From assembly GCF_038811545.1 (NCBI RefSeq), contig NZ_CP133319.1, positions 3,918,001-3,982,000 of the forward strand: a stretch of 64,000 nt of DNA, in the 5' to 3' direction. Positions 8,890 through 17,701 of the stretch are shown here, one piece after another. Position numbers and translations under genes: made by a program. The notes below the pieces were generated by a model. That model worked only from the letters and a program-made list of their open reading frames with translations. It did no database searches and was not told the DNA's origin. Source of the DNA: Rhodoligotrophos sp. CJ14. Its GTDB lineage: Bacteria > Pseudomonadota > Alphaproteobacteria > Rhizobiales > Im1. Position 1 is the first letter of the stretch. The number at the start of each line of letters is the position of its first letter.

Positions 8890-10779
8890 GTGGAAAGCGA
8901 GCGGGAAAACGTGCTGAAAATTGCCGAGCATGCGACTGTCGACGGGGGAAATGTGGCTGACGGGAACGGTGTATCGGAACTCCGTGACCTGCTGAAGCCG
9001 ACACCGCGGTCGAATCATGATCTGCCTCAGCGGCAGGGCGATTTCGCAACGCTGACAGCGGCGCTCGACTATGCCGCCCGTGGCATCACCGGGTTCAACT
9101 TCTATTCGCCGCGCGGCCGTCTTGAGCTGGCCATGCCTTACGCTGCTCTGCGCGAGCGTGCTCGGATGACAGCCCGGCGGTTGGTCTCGCTTGGCCTGTC
9201 CCGTGGCGACCGGGTGGCCGTGGTGGCAGAGACTGGCCCGGAATTCATGGAGCTGTTCTTCGGTTGCCAATATGCAGGGCTTATTCCCTGCCCAATGCCC
9301 TACACCATGTATATTGGCGGCCGTGACGCTTATGTGGAGCGCGTGGCGGGCATGCTTCGCGCCGCCTCGGCATCCGTGGCGGTGGGGCCCGCCGAGCTGC
9401 GGGAATTCCTGGCTGCAGCGGCGGAAAAGAGCGGCACTGGCCTCGTGCTCACGCATGCGGAGCTTGCCTCTCTTCCCGCATCCGATGCGGAGCTGCGTCC
9501 GTTCGAGGCGCACGAGGATGCCTATATCCAATATTCATCGGGCTCGACCTCCGATCCCAAGGGCGTGCTGATCAGCCAGGCCGCGATCTGCGCCAATGGC
9601 CGCACCACCCTCGTGAATGGCATGAAGATCAGGCCGTCCGATCGGGCTTTCTGCTGGCTGCCGCTTTACCACGACATGGGCCTGGTCGGCTTTTGCCTGA
9701 CACCGCTGATGGGCCAGGTGACGGTCGATTATCTCGCGACCCCGTCCTTTGCCCGTCGGCCGGCTCTCTGGCTGCAGCTCATGTCGGAGAACCGCTGCAC
9801 CATCGCCTTCAGCCCGAGCTTCGGCTACGACCTTGCGGCGCGCCGCATCAATGGGCAGGCCGATGAGCTTGATCTGTCGAGTTGGCGGATTGCCGGTATC
9901 GGCGGTGATATGGTCCGGCCGGATGTCTTGGAGTTCTTCGCAACCAAGCTGAGGGTCGCGGGCTTTGATGCGCACGCCTTCATGCCCTGCTACGGCATGG
10001 CCGAGACGACCCTCGCCATTGCCATATCCGAAGTCGATGACCCGATCCTGGTCGATACGATCGACGTTGCTCATTACGAGCAGTCGCGCCGGGCTGTGCC
10101 GGCTGCAGCCCTTGCGGGAGATGACCGCCAGAGCCGCAGCTTCGTGGCCTGCGGCCGGCCGCTGCCCGGCTACCAGGTCGAGCTGCGTGACGAATTCGGA
10201 TGCGTCCTTGCCGAGCGCGAGATTGGCCATATCTGGGTTCGCGGCGACAGCCTGATGAGCGGCTATTTCCGCAATTCTGCCGCCACGGCTGCCGTGATGG
10301 ATGAGGCTGGCTGGCTTTCCACCGGTGATATGGGCTATTGGCTGAATGGCCAGATTGTCATCACCGGCCGCAGCAAGGATCTGATCCTGCATAACGGCCG
10401 CAACATCTGGCCGCAGGATATCGAATGGGCCGTCGAGCAGATCAATGGTCTGCGGGGCGATGATGTCGCGGCCTTCGCCGTGGAAGGCGTGAACGGTGAG
10501 GATGAGATCGTCGTCTTGGTTCAGTGCCGCCTCCATGATGCGGAGGGCCGCGAGGATCTGCGCCGCCGCGCCGAGGCGGTTGCCCGGCAGGTTGCGGGCA
10601 CCGAGTGCACCATCGTCCTCGTCGCACCGCGCAGCCTGCCTTTCACATCGTCGGGCAAGTTGTCTCGCGCCGGTGCCAAGCGCAAATATCTGTCTGGCGA
10701 GCTGTTCGACGTGACGAAGATCGCAGCGAAAGCCGATGCCGTGGACGAGGATCAGGCGCACGCGATCGCCGCAGAATAG
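8890..10779 (+). CDS. Acyl-ACP synthetase / fatty acyl-AMP ligase of the ceramide operon
   Basis: A 629-residue ANL-family adenylating enzyme. Visible motifs: P-loop YIQYSSGSTSDPKG near residue 212, CYGMAETT near 367, TGDMGYW near 478, GRSKDLILHNGRNIWPQD near 495, and the catalytic lysine in SSGKLSR near 589. The NIWPQD form is typical of fatty acyl-AMP ligases, which pass acyl groups to a carrier protein rather than CoA. It heads an operon with CerR-, AcpR- and Spt-like genes, the order seen for Caulobacter ceramide genes, where the equivalent enzyme loads the dedicated ACP. The start is uncertain: GTG 8890 or GTG 8911. Confidence 0.85.
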   Translation: MESERENVLKIAEHATVDGGNVADGNGVSELRDLLKPTPRSNHDLPQRQGDFATLTAALDYAARGITGFNFYSPRGRLELAMPYAALRERARMTARRLVSLGLSRGDRVAVVAETGPEFMELFFGCQYAGLIPCPMPYTMYIGGRDAYVERVAGMLRAASASVAVGPAELREFLAAAAEKSGTGLVLTHAELASLPASDAELRPFEAHEDAYIQYSSGSTSDPKGVLISQAAICANGRTTLVNGMKIRPSDRAFCWLPLYHDMGLVGFCLTPLMGQVTVDYLATPSFARRPALWLQLMSENRCTIAFSPSFGYDLAARRINGQADELDLSSWRIAGIGGDMVRPDVLEFFATKLRVAGFDAHAFMPCYGMAETTLAIAISEVDDPILVDTIDVAHYEQSRRAVPAAALAGDDRQSRSFVACGRPLPGYQVELRDEFGCVLAEREIGHIWVRGDSLMSGYFRNSAATAAVMDEAGWLSTGDMGYWLNGQIVITGRSKDLILHNGRNIWPQDIEWAVEQINGLRGDDVAAFAVEGVNGEDEIVVLVQCRLHDAEGREDLRRRAEAVARQVAGTECTIVLVAPRSLPFTSSGKLSRAGAKRKYLSGELFDVTKIAAKADAVDEDQAHAIAAE

Positions 10780-10787
10780 ACTTCATT

Positions 10788-10849
10788 CCGGAGCATAGGG
10801 CATCTCGCCGGAGGCGTGAGCACCGGTTTCGGGGAAATCCGGATGCTCG
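10788..10849. repeat. Divergent copy of the ACCGGTT-core intergenic palindrome
   Basis: The segment between the acyl-AMP ligase and the reductase reads GCATCTCGCCGGA, then ACCGGTTTCGG, then GGATGCTC. This follows the layout of the Rhizobiales palindromic repeat (GCAT...CCGGA...ACCGGTTTTCGG...ATGCTC). It overlaps both candidate upstream starts (10816 and 10843) of the next gene. The match is by eye and the copy is degenerate. Confidence 0.4.
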
Positions 10850-11865
10850 AGCAGAGACACACCACAGCGACAGATCGAGGACAGGGCATCGAGCAGCCGC
10901 TGCGGCCTTTGACCCTCGCTGTCACCGGTGGCAGTGGCTTCGTGGGCGGGCATCTCATTCCCCATCTGCTTGAGCGGGGTCATTCTTTACGGCTTCTGAT
11001 CCGCAATCCGGGGCGTATGGTCCTTCCCCGCGCGCAGCAAGGCACTGGTGAGCTCAACGTCATACAAGGCGACCTCGGCGATCCCCGATCTCTGCGCGAG
11101 CTGTGCGATGGTGCCGACCTGGTCGTGCACTGTGCCGGCCTTCTGGCGGCCCGCCATCGCAGCGCTTTTGCGACCGTCAATATCGAGGGGACCGCTCGGC
11201 TGGTTGACGCGGCGATCGTCTCTGGCGTGCGACGCATGATCCTTTTGTCATCCCTTGCCGCACGTGAGCCGGCCTTGTCGGATTATGCCTGGAGCAAGCG
11301 GGGCGGGGAGGAGGCCTTGGCATCCGCAGGCAGTTCTTTGTCCTGGGTGGTGTTGCGACCCCCGGCCGTCTATGGTCCGGGCGATCGGGCGACCTTGCCC
11401 CTGGTGGAGCAGCTCGCGCGCCGTCATTCGATGATCCCTGCCTGTCGGACGGGTAGAGTGTCTTTGATCCATGTCCGTGATGTGGTCTCGGCCATCTCTC
11501 ACGTGATTGGCAACACCGCGGTTGACCGCGAGGTCTGCGAGATCGACGACGGCAAGCCCGGTGGCTATGACTGGCAGGAGCTGAAGCGGGCGACGGGGCA
11601 GGGGAATGGGCGCTGCATCTTCCTTCCACGCATGGTCATGGCGGCAGCAGCGGCGGCCAGCATGCTCTGGTCGCGCCTGTCCGGCAAGCCGCCCATGCTG
11701 AGCCCGGGCAAGGTCGCCGAGCTTTATCACCCGGATTGGGTGTGCAGGACCAATCGCTTGTCGGATCTGACCGGCTGGCATCCGCAAGTGCCCTTCACCC
11801 AAGGCTTTGCCGAGACGTTGGATTGGTATCATCAGGCCGGCTGGTTGTCCGCAGCCCCCGCCTAG
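10816..11865 (+). CDS. NAD(P)-dependent ceramide reductase-like SDR (CerR candidate)
   Basis: An extended short-chain dehydrogenase. With GTG 10816 it has 349 residues; the Rossmann motif TGGSGFVGGHL is at 37-47 and the catalytic Tyr157-x3-Lys161 is in SDYAWSK, after Ser145/146 (LLSSLAA). In Caulobacter the gene in this position reduces the 3-oxo group of N-acylated 3-ketosphinganine, the last step of ceramide synthesis. Start choice is open: ATG 10843 has GGGGAA six bases upstream, and TTG 10909 would give MTLAVTGGSG, a usual SDR opening. Both upstream starts sit in a repeat-like segment. Confidence 0.8.
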   Translation: MSTGFGEIRMLEQRHTTATDRGQGIEQPLRPLTLAVTGGSGFVGGHLIPHLLERGHSLRLLIRNPGRMVLPRAQQGTGELNVIQGDLGDPRSLRELCDGADLVVHCAGLLAARHRSAFATVNIEGTARLVDAAIVSGVRRMILLSSLAAREPALSDYAWSKRGGEEALASAGSSLSWVVLRPPAVYGPGDRATLPLVEQLARRHSMIPACRTGRVSLIHVRDVVSAISHVIGNTAVDREVCEIDDGKPGGYDWQELKRATGQGNGRCIFLPRMVMAAAAAASMLWSRLSGKPPMLSPGKVAELYHPDWVCRTNRLSDLTGWHPQVPFTQGFAETLDWYHQAGWLSAAPA

Positions 11866-11916
11866 GCTAGAAGGCAGCGCGTGAAGCGAGCGGGTTGCGT
11901 CATGGAGGTAGCAGTA

Positions 11917-12171
11917 ATGGGCGAGACGAAAGAGCAGATCTTCGAAGAGCTCTGCCAGCTGATCGCACCTTTCAACACCAAGGGCGTGGCCATAACGCCG
12001 GAGACCGACATCGCGACCGATCTCAACATCGACTCGGTCGCTGTCATGGATTTCGTGATGGAAATCGAGGATCGCTTCGACATCGACATTCCCCTGAACC
12101 TTCTGGCTGAGATCCGCACCATGGCGGAGCTTGCCAATGTCGTTCAGCAGCGCCTCGGCCAGGGACAGTGA
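11917..12171 (+). CDS. Dedicated acyl carrier protein of the ceramide operon
   Basis: An 84-residue ACP. ATG 11917 is preferred because GGAGGT (11904-11909) lies seven bases upstream; the in-frame ATG 11902 and GTG 11881 are less likely. The phosphopantetheine serine is Ser40 in LNIDSVAVMDFV, followed by the acidic helix EIEDRFDIDIP, both standard ACP features. Caulobacter has an ACP (AcpR) at the equivalent place between the reductase and serine palmitoyltransferase genes, which carries the fatty acid for ceramide formation. The stop codon TGA at 12169-12171 nearly abuts the next start (12174), so the two are translationally linked. Confidence 0.88.
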   Translation: MGETKEQIFEELCQLIAPFNTKGVAITPETDIATDLNIDSVAVMDFVMEIEDRFDIDIPLNLLAEIRTMAELANVVQQRLGQGQ

Positions 12172-12173
12172 GC

Positions 12174-13397
12174 ATGGTAGATCTGTTCGACAAATACCGC
12201 GACATTGCCGGCCGGCACGCGCAAATGATGGCAGCGACCGGCGGCAGGGATGCCGTCGGTCTGCCCATGGAGCGGATGCTCTCGCCGACCCGCGCCATCA
12301 TCGCCGGACGCGAGACCATCCTGGCCGGCACCAACAATTACATGGGCATCACCTTCGATGCCGATTGCATCGAGGCGGGCAAGCAGGCGCTGGAGGATTT
12401 TGGCACCGGCACCACCGGCTCGCGCATCGCCAATGGCACCTATTCCATTCATCGTGAGCTGGAAGACGAGCTTGCCCGGTTCCTCAATCGCAAGCATTGC
12501 ATCGCCTTCACCACCGGCTACCAGGCCAATCTCGGCATGATCGCGGGGCTTGCCGGTCCCAACGACACGGTGTTCCTCGATGCCGACAGCCATTCCTCGA
12601 TTTACGATGGCTGTACGCTGTCGGGCGCGCGGCTGGTCCGCTTCCGGCACAATGATGCCGAGGATCTCGACCGCCGGCTGACGCGGCTTGCCAATTCCGG
12701 CGAGGAAAGAGGTGGCCGCCTGGTCGTGCTCGAAGGCATCTACTCCATGCTCGGCGATCGTGCGCCACTCGAGGAATTCGTCGAGGTGAAGCGCCGCCAT
12801 GGCTTTGCTCTCATGGTCGATGAGGCCCATTCCTTTGGCGTGCTCGGCGAGAACGGCCGTGGCCTCCAGGAAGAGGCCGGCCTTGAGAGCGAGGTCGATT
12901 TCGTGGTCGGCACCTTCTCGAAGAGCGTGGGCGCGATTGGCGGCTTTGGGGCAGGCGATCACCCCATGTTCGACGTGATCCGCTATGCCTCGCGTCCCTA
13001 TATGTTTACCGCCTCATCCTCCCCCTCGAGCGTTGCCACCGCCACGGCGGCGGTCCGCAAGCTCAGGGCAGAACCTGAGCGGCGGGCCCGACTGCGCCGC
13101 AACTCCGCGCGGCTGCACCAAGGTTTCAGCGAGCTGGGGCTTGAGCTGGGTTGCGCCGTGCCAAGCCCGGTCATCGCGGTGCGCGGGCCTGATGAGCCCT
13201 CGACCATCGCCATGTGGCATGCGCTGCTGCAGGCGGGCGTATATGTGAACATCGCCCTGCCGCCGGGAACCCCGGGCAAGGTCTGCCTGCTCAGATGCTC
13301 CGTCTCGGCCGCTCACACCGATGAGGATATCGACCGCATCATCGCCCTGTTCCGTGAGGTGGTTGCTGAGCCGCGTCTTGCGGCAGCAGATGCCTGA
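12174..13397 (+). CDS. spt: Serine palmitoyltransferase (alpha-oxoamine synthase)
   Basis: A 407-residue PLP enzyme that condenses serine with an acyl thioester to 3-ketosphinganine, the committed step of sphingolipid synthesis. The PLP lysine is Lys250 in GTFSKSVGAIGGF; Asp216 and His219 lie in VDEAHSFGVLG; His140 in DADSHSSIYDG is the residue that stacks on PLP in soluble bacterial SPT. KBL and 8-amino-7-oxononanoate synthase share this fold, so the fold alone is not decisive. The ACP, acyl-AMP ligase and reductase directly upstream, and a ceramide synthase candidate nearby, favour SPT. It converges on the gene at 13398 with no gap. Confidence 0.9.
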   Translation: MVDLFDKYRDIAGRHAQMMAATGGRDAVGLPMERMLSPTRAIIAGRETILAGTNNYMGITFDADCIEAGKQALEDFGTGTTGSRIANGTYSIHRELEDELARFLNRKHCIAFTTGYQANLGMIAGLAGPNDTVFLDADSHSSIYDGCTLSGARLVRFRHNDAEDLDRRLTRLANSGEERGGRLVVLEGIYSMLGDRAPLEEFVEVKRRHGFALMVDEAHSFGVLGENGRGLQEEAGLESEVDFVVGTFSKSVGAIGGFGAGDHPMFDVIRYASRPYMFTASSSPSSVATATAAVRKLRAEPERRARLRRNSARLHQGFSELGLELGCAVPSPVIAVRGPDEPSTIAMWHALLQAGVYVNIALPPGTPGKVCLLRCSVSAAHTDEDIDRIIALFREVVAEPRLAAADA

Positions 13398-14312
13398 CTA
13401 GCGGAAGCCGCCTCGCTTATAGAGCCGTGGCATCAGGGTGATGGCAGCGATCAGCGGGTGTCGGCGCTGCCAGTCTGTAAGCTCGACCTTCACCTTCGAA
13501 TGGCGCTCGATCTTCCAGGCGAGATAGTCGGCGCCGCCTTGGAAGGTGAAGGCGGCCTTGATCAGCCGCAGCGCCGCAAGAACCTTGCCGCGCCGCCGCC
13601 GGTGGGCCCAGCTCCGCGCGATTGAGCCCGGTGACCTGTCCCTGTCCGTACCATGGGCTGGCAATGCTCCCGCGGTCGCCCGGTACCAGTCCGCATCGGC
13701 TGCAACGATGGAATTGCCCCGGTCGACGCTCTCGGAACGCAACTCGGTCTGATAGGTCTCGCGCAGCACGGCTTGCCACAGCTTCAGCGGATCCTGGCTT
13801 TGATTACCGCCCGCAAGCCGCCTTGCCTCGCCCAGCATGGTGGCAACCGCCTGCGCGATCGCTGTGATGACCCGCTGACGCGTAATGTCGTCCCTGATCC
13901 ACACGAGGGCGCTCGGCTGTGCAAACCGCGCCCAGAAATAGGGATTATCCGTCGAAGGCGCGACCCAAGCCTCGAACAGATCAATCGGCATGACCGCATA
14001 TTTGGCCCGGAACCGTTCCGCACCCATATCCGCCTCGAGATAATAGACATTCGGCGGCAGCAGCCTGCACCCGAGCCGGCTGAGGGGATTGCGGCTGACC
14101 GCGGCGGTTGTCTCCGTCAGCACATAGAGATCCGCCAGCGTTTCTCGCGGATCGATGCCGCGCAGGCATGATCCATAGGCGAGCACCGCAACAACCCCCG
14201 GCGAATGTCGCGCCCGGGCAGCCTCCGCCAACCCCTCTATAGGTGCCGGCACTTGTCGTTGCAGCCGGTCTGCAACGAGCCTCAACAGGCGCTGACGATC
14301 GGTTGACTGCAC
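13398..14312 (-). CDS. TAM41-like nucleotidyltransferase (possible CDP-lipid synthase)
   Basis: A 304-residue protein, last gene of the lptF-lptG-headgroup operon, 11 bases after the lipid kinase. Residues 41-64 show a nucleotidyltransferase pattern: VLAYGSCLRG, then TLADLYV with Asp61. Further on, KYAVMPIDLFEAWV (104-117) and YFWARFAQP recall the KYGVI...DL..W...Y.AGR..KP region of TAM41, the mitochondrial CTP:phosphatidate cytidylyltransferase. I infer a relative of TAM41 that could attach CMP to a lipid phosphate, perhaps ceramide-1-phosphate. The resemblance is by motif only. No signal peptide is present; a basic C-terminus might contact membrane. Confidence 0.55.
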   Translation of the reverse strand: MQSTDRQRLLRLVADRLQRQVPAPIEGLAEAARARHSPGVVAVLAYGSCLRGIDPRETLADLYVLTETTAAVSRNPLSRLGCRLLPPNVYYLEADMGAERFRAKYAVMPIDLFEAWVAPSTDNPYFWARFAQPSALVWIRDDITRQRVITAIAQAVATMLGEARRLAGGNQSQDPLKLWQAVLRETYQTELRSESVDRGNSIVAADADWYRATAGALPAHGTDRDRSPGSIARSWAHRRRRGKVLAALRLIKAAFTFQGGADYLAWKIERHSKVKVELTDWQRRHPLIAAITLMPRLYKRGGFR

Positions 14313-14323
14313 GCGAGCCCCGC

Positions 14324-15289
14324 CTAACCGCAGAGATAATCGAGCGCGATGCCGGTCTCGATCCGTAATGGCTCATCGGCTGGCGCATCGAAGAACTCAC
14401 CATCGATGAGCACCAGGCCGGAATGATCAACCTCGATCAGGTCGGCGCAGAAGCTGACGCAACCTGCCGGCGCGATCATCTCCTCCCACGCATACATCAG
14501 CGGCACGATACTGCGGATCAGCGGGGGCGGGGGATAACAGATGCTCGTCGCCCTGAGTGGTGCGCCAGCCCCGCCCCAGAACGGCCGCGAGCGCAGCACG
14601 AGCTTGCTCAAGGTCGTCACCAGCAGCAGCAGCTGGTCGCCCGAGGTCTTCAGCCTGCCATCGGCGAATACGTCCATCGGATAAGCACGGTCGATGCGGG
14701 TCACATCATCGGGCGCGGGTGTTGAGAACAGGAATTTGCCGACCGAGCGCATGAGCGTCATGGCGGGGGCAATCTGTCCGCCAATACCGCGCCGGTTGAG
14801 CTGCGTCTGTGTCTGCCGGGCAGCCTCGGCGAGCGCGCCCACTCCGAGAAACATGCCATGCTGGGGGCCTCGCCCGGCGGGATTGACCACCCTGAGCGTA
14901 TGCCGGCGCTTGACATCCGTGGAGCGGGCCAGCCGGTCGGGCGTACCCATGATTTCGGCGATCTCGGCGATTTTGCGGATGCGGAAGCCCACATCATCCG
15001 CATTCATGTTGGTGGTGCCATGCGGAAGGAGCGCAAGGCGGGGTGGGCGCGCAAACGGAGAGGCCTCGCCCAGCAGCGTCTGGACGGCCTGCACGGTTCC
15101 ATCGCCTGAGCTGATGAACAGAGTGTCGACGCCAGCACCAGCGAGATCTTTCAGCACGTCGGGGAGGCTCGCGAACTGCTCGAGAATGCGGGTCTCGACA
15201 TGACGGTATCCCGCCACCTGATGCGCCAGCGCCAATCCCTTGCCCGAACGGCGGGCCGAGGCGGGATTGACGATGAGCCCAATCGTCAT
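14324..15289 (-). CDS. Diacylglycerol/ceramide kinase-like lipid kinase
   Basis: A 321-residue DAGK-catalytic-domain protein. It shows NPASARRSGKG (8-18), the nucleotide-binding SSGDGTVQ (60-67; Gly62-Asp63-Gly64-Thr65) and LLPHGTTNMNADD (88-99), all typical of the lipid kinase family. Its start overlaps the stop of the CDP-alcohol phosphotransferase gene by four bases. Caulobacter sphingolipid loci include a bacterial ceramide kinase of this superfamily, so ceramide rather than diacylglycerol is the likely substrate here. That specificity is inferred from the operon, not from residues I can point to. Confidence 0.8.
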   Translation of the reverse strand: MTIGLIVNPASARRSGKGLALAHQVAGYRHVETRILEQFASLPDVLKDLAGAGVDTLFISSGDGTVQAVQTLLGEASPFARPPRLALLPHGTTNMNADDVGFRIRKIAEIAEIMGTPDRLARSTDVKRRHTLRVVNPAGRGPQHGMFLGVGALAEAARQTQTQLNRRGIGGQIAPAMTLMRSVGKFLFSTPAPDDVTRIDRAYPMDVFADGRLKTSGDQLLLLVTTLSKLVLRSRPFWGGAGAPLRATSICYPPPPLIRSIVPLMYAWEEMIAPAGCVSFCADLIEVDHSGLVLIDGEFFDAPADEPLRIETGIALDYLCG

Positions 15290-16551
15290 GGCGCTGTGAC
15301 CGGCTTTCGCATCCAGGAGACGAGCGGCCCGCTCCGGCGGGCTACGGTGAGCGCTTGTGCCAGTTGCACCCCATGCAGCACGAGGCAGATGATCGTCCAG
15401 GCGGCAACCGTGACAAGGCCGATATCGGGCCGGCCTGCGATCACCGAGCCGGTGAGGATCACCAGATTGGGGTTGCGCCGTGCCGTAATCTGACGGAACA
15501 GCGTGTCGATCGGCCGCCAGATATGGATCTCAAGGCCCAGTGCCTTGATGGCAATGCCCTCCATGACCCGCTGCAGGACATAGCCGCCGAAGATCAGCAC
15601 CAGCGTCCACATGAGCATGGGGGATGGTAAGGCAAGACCCGCCGCGCCAAGGCCCAAGCCCCACGCGATATACCAGAACGGCGGATGCACGAGGTCGATC
15701 CCGTGGTCGAAGACATCCCCCCATTTGCTGGAGGTGAGTGTCACCCGCGCGAGCTTGCCATCGACCGTATCGAGAAAAGTCATGAGCCACGCGGCCACCA
15801 GCCCCGCCGCGAACGCCCCTTTGAGGAACAGGAGGAAAGCGACCACCACCATGGCAGCGCCGATGGTGGTCACCATATTGGGCGTAATCCCCACGGGTGC
15901 GATCCACCGGGTGACCCAATAGGCGGGCACCGGCCAGAGATGCTTGGTGACGACATCCGTCGCCCCCTTATAGGTGCCCATGAAGATGCGCCATTCGACA
16001 GCGCGGACATTGGTGCTATCGATGGTGAGCGCATAGGGAACCTCGCGCTTGCGCAACGCCGACCAGAAGGTGACCTCCAGTTCCCCAGGGGAGCCATGGC
16101 GCATGCCGGCGGGCAGCGGCGGCTGAGTGCTCGCGGTGGTGAGAGCTGTCTGAACGAGGCGAATATTCTGGACCCCGCCGGTCACATGCGCGGCCACCGG
16201 CGTTGCACCCTGTCTGTCTCGGGTCAGAATGAAATCTGGATGCTCGGCAAGATACTGAACCAGCGGCTGGTCGATCGCCGCATCGCCCCTCACCAGGATG
16301 ACCGGCCCCGAATGGTTGGCCGCCTCGTGCTCGCTGATCACTTGGGTAACGCCCACCCGCGCAAACTGGCGAACGAGCCGTTGAGCGGGTGACAGGCCGA
16401 ACAAGGTGACATTGCTCGCGCCCATAATGCACAAGACCGGCCGCTTTCGACCCTGCTCGGCGCGCCGATCGATCCCCTCAGCCTGGCTGCCGCGGGCAGA
16501 TGATGACGGTCGGATCTGACCCTGGCGCGACGGGCGTGCTGATGGACTCAT
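15286..16551 (-). CDS. CDP-alcohol phosphatidyltransferase with N-terminal nucleotidyltransferase-like domain
   Basis: A two-domain membrane enzyme. The C-terminal half has the full CDP-alcohol phosphotransferase signature, DTVDGKLAR then G, D and D with exact spacing (Asp261, Asp264, Asp282, Asp286 from ATG 16551), and about six membrane segments. The N-terminal ~150 residues resemble a nucleotidyltransferase domain (IMGASNVTLFGLSPAQRL...RQFARVG) similar in layout to archaeal inositol-phosphate cytidylyltransferase fusions. It lacks an obvious LAAGxGxR loop and may be degenerate. It probably joins a phospho-alcohol and a CDP-activated partner to form the polar headgroup. Start: ATG 16551 or TTG 16617, the latter only ten bases after lptG. 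Confidence 0.82.
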   Translation of the reverse strand: MSPSARPSRQGQIRPSSSARGSQAEGIDRRAEQGRKRPVLCIMGASNVTLFGLSPAQRLVRQFARVGVTQVISEHEAANHSGPVILVRGDAAIDQPLVQYLAEHPDFILTRDRQGATPVAAHVTGGVQNIRLVQTALTTASTQPPLPAGMRHGSPGELEVTFWSALRKREVPYALTIDSTNVRAVEWRIFMGTYKGATDVVTKHLWPVPAYWVTRWIAPVGITPNMVTTIGAAMVVVAFLLFLKGAFAAGLVAAWLMTFLDTVDGKLARVTLTSSKWGDVFDHGIDLVHPPFWYIAWGLGLGAAGLALPSPMLMWTLVLIFGGYVLQRVMEGIAIKALGLEIHIWRPIDTLFRQITARRNPNLVILTGSVIAGRPDIGLVTVAAWTIICLVLHGVQLAQALTVARRSGPLVSWMRKPVTAP

Positions 16552-16627
16552 GCCGGATGCTGCATTACTCAATGTGGCGGATTGCTTTCCATACAACTCT
16601 TCGCGGCCGAGGGACAAGGCTCGCGTC

Positions 16628-17701
16628 TCAGATCGCCTCGGCCCGGCTGATCATCGCGCCGGCAATTCCTGCAAAAATCAGCGGAGGCATCCAGGCTGCC
16701 ATCCACGGTGGCACCATGCCGAGCTCCCCGAGCGTGACGGCCAATCCGTCCACAATGAAAAAGGCAAAGCCGAGACCGACACCGACCACGAACATCACCC
16801 CAAGCCCTCCGCCGCGTTTGAACCGCACCGACAGCGGCACGGCGAGCGCGATCATCAGGAGCGCGGTGACGGTCGCCGTGAGCCGTTTCATCAGCCAGGT
16901 CTTGTAAACCTGAGTTGGTCTGATGCCGAATCCGGCATTCTCGATGAAATATTCGAGATCAGTGGCCGACATTTCCTCCGGGTCCCCCGAACGAGAGCCC
17001 GCGGCCGCCGGCCGCATCGCGCCGCTATAGATCATGCGATCGAGCCGGTTGGGCGGCAAATTCTCCTGGTAATAGACTGTGACATCCTTGAGCTCCCAGC
17101 GGCCATCCACCAGCTCGGCCGTATTCGCCATGAGCTGTTCCTGGAGAATGCCATTGCTGTCCCTTCGGAAGATGATCACATCGCGCAGGACGGTCGCATC
17201 GATATTGCTGGCGCCCGCCCGCAGAATGTCATTGCCCGAGCGCATCCAGATCGGATCGCCCTCGCCAACCTTGAGTTTCTTTTCCCCGTAATCGCCGATG
17301 CCCCACGAATGCAGGGTGGGCGCGGCGGCGGGGATCGCATAATTATTGAGCGCGAAGGTGAGGGCGCCGATGGCGATCGCGATCGGTGTCAGCATGCCGA
17401 TCAGCCGGATCTGCGACACACCCGTTCCCCAGACCGCCACGAGCTCATTGGAATTGCTGATCTCCATCAGGAGAAGCAACGTGGCGAGTAGGGCCGAAAT
17501 GCCGATGAAGCTCGAGGCGATGGTCGGCAACCGCAGCAATGCGTAATAGGGCACGGCCCAGGCGGTCGCCCCGCTGAGCGACAGGATGTCATCCACATAG
17601 GTGATCACATCGAGCGTCACCACGAACAGCGAGACGCCCAGGAGGATCATCAAGAAGCGCACCACGAACATCCGGGTGAGCATTCTCGCGAGCGTGCCCA
17701 T
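16628..17701 (-). CDS. lptG: LptG-type lipid export permease
   Basis: A 357-residue YjgP/YjgQ permease: N-terminal membrane segments (about 12-125), a periplasmic beta-jellyroll domain (about 130-270, with WELKDVTVYY) and C-terminal membrane segments. With LptF and the LptB ATPase, such proteins extract lipid from the inner membrane for the LptC-A-D bridge. Its ATG overlaps the lptF stop by one base (ATGA-type), and the next gene is the CDP-alcohol phosphotransferase. In most alphaproteobacteria the canonical lptF-lptG pair sits next to lptD; here it is joined to lipid headgroup genes, so this may be a second, sphingolipid-dedicated copy. Confidence 0.88.
   Translation of the reverse strand: MGTLARMLTRMFVVRFLMILLGVSLFVVTLDVITYVDDILSLSGATAWAVPYYALLRLPTIASSFIGISALLATLLLLMEISNSNELVAVWGTGVSQIRLIGMLTPIAIAIGALTFALNNYAIPAAAPTLHSWGIGDYGEKKLKVGEGDPIWMRSGNDILRAGASNIDATVLRDVIIFRRDSNGILQEQLMANTAELVDGRWELKDVTVYYQENLPPNRLDRMIYSGAMRPAAAGSRSGDPEEMSATDLEYFIENAGFGIRPTQVYKTWLMKRLTATVTALLMIALAVPLSVRFKRGGGLGVMFVVGVGLGFAFFIVDGLAVTLGELGMVPPWMAAWMPPLIFAGIAGAMISRAEAI

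Noticed and set aside
9535-10761. 408-residue minus-strand frame over the acyl-AMP ligase gene
   Set aside because: Antisense to a conserved coding region, no recognisable domain, no ribosome site.
16550-17491. 313-residue + strand frame over lptG
   Set aside because: Antisense to a gene with clear permease features; composition is rich in Arg/His/Asp as expected of an antisense shadow.
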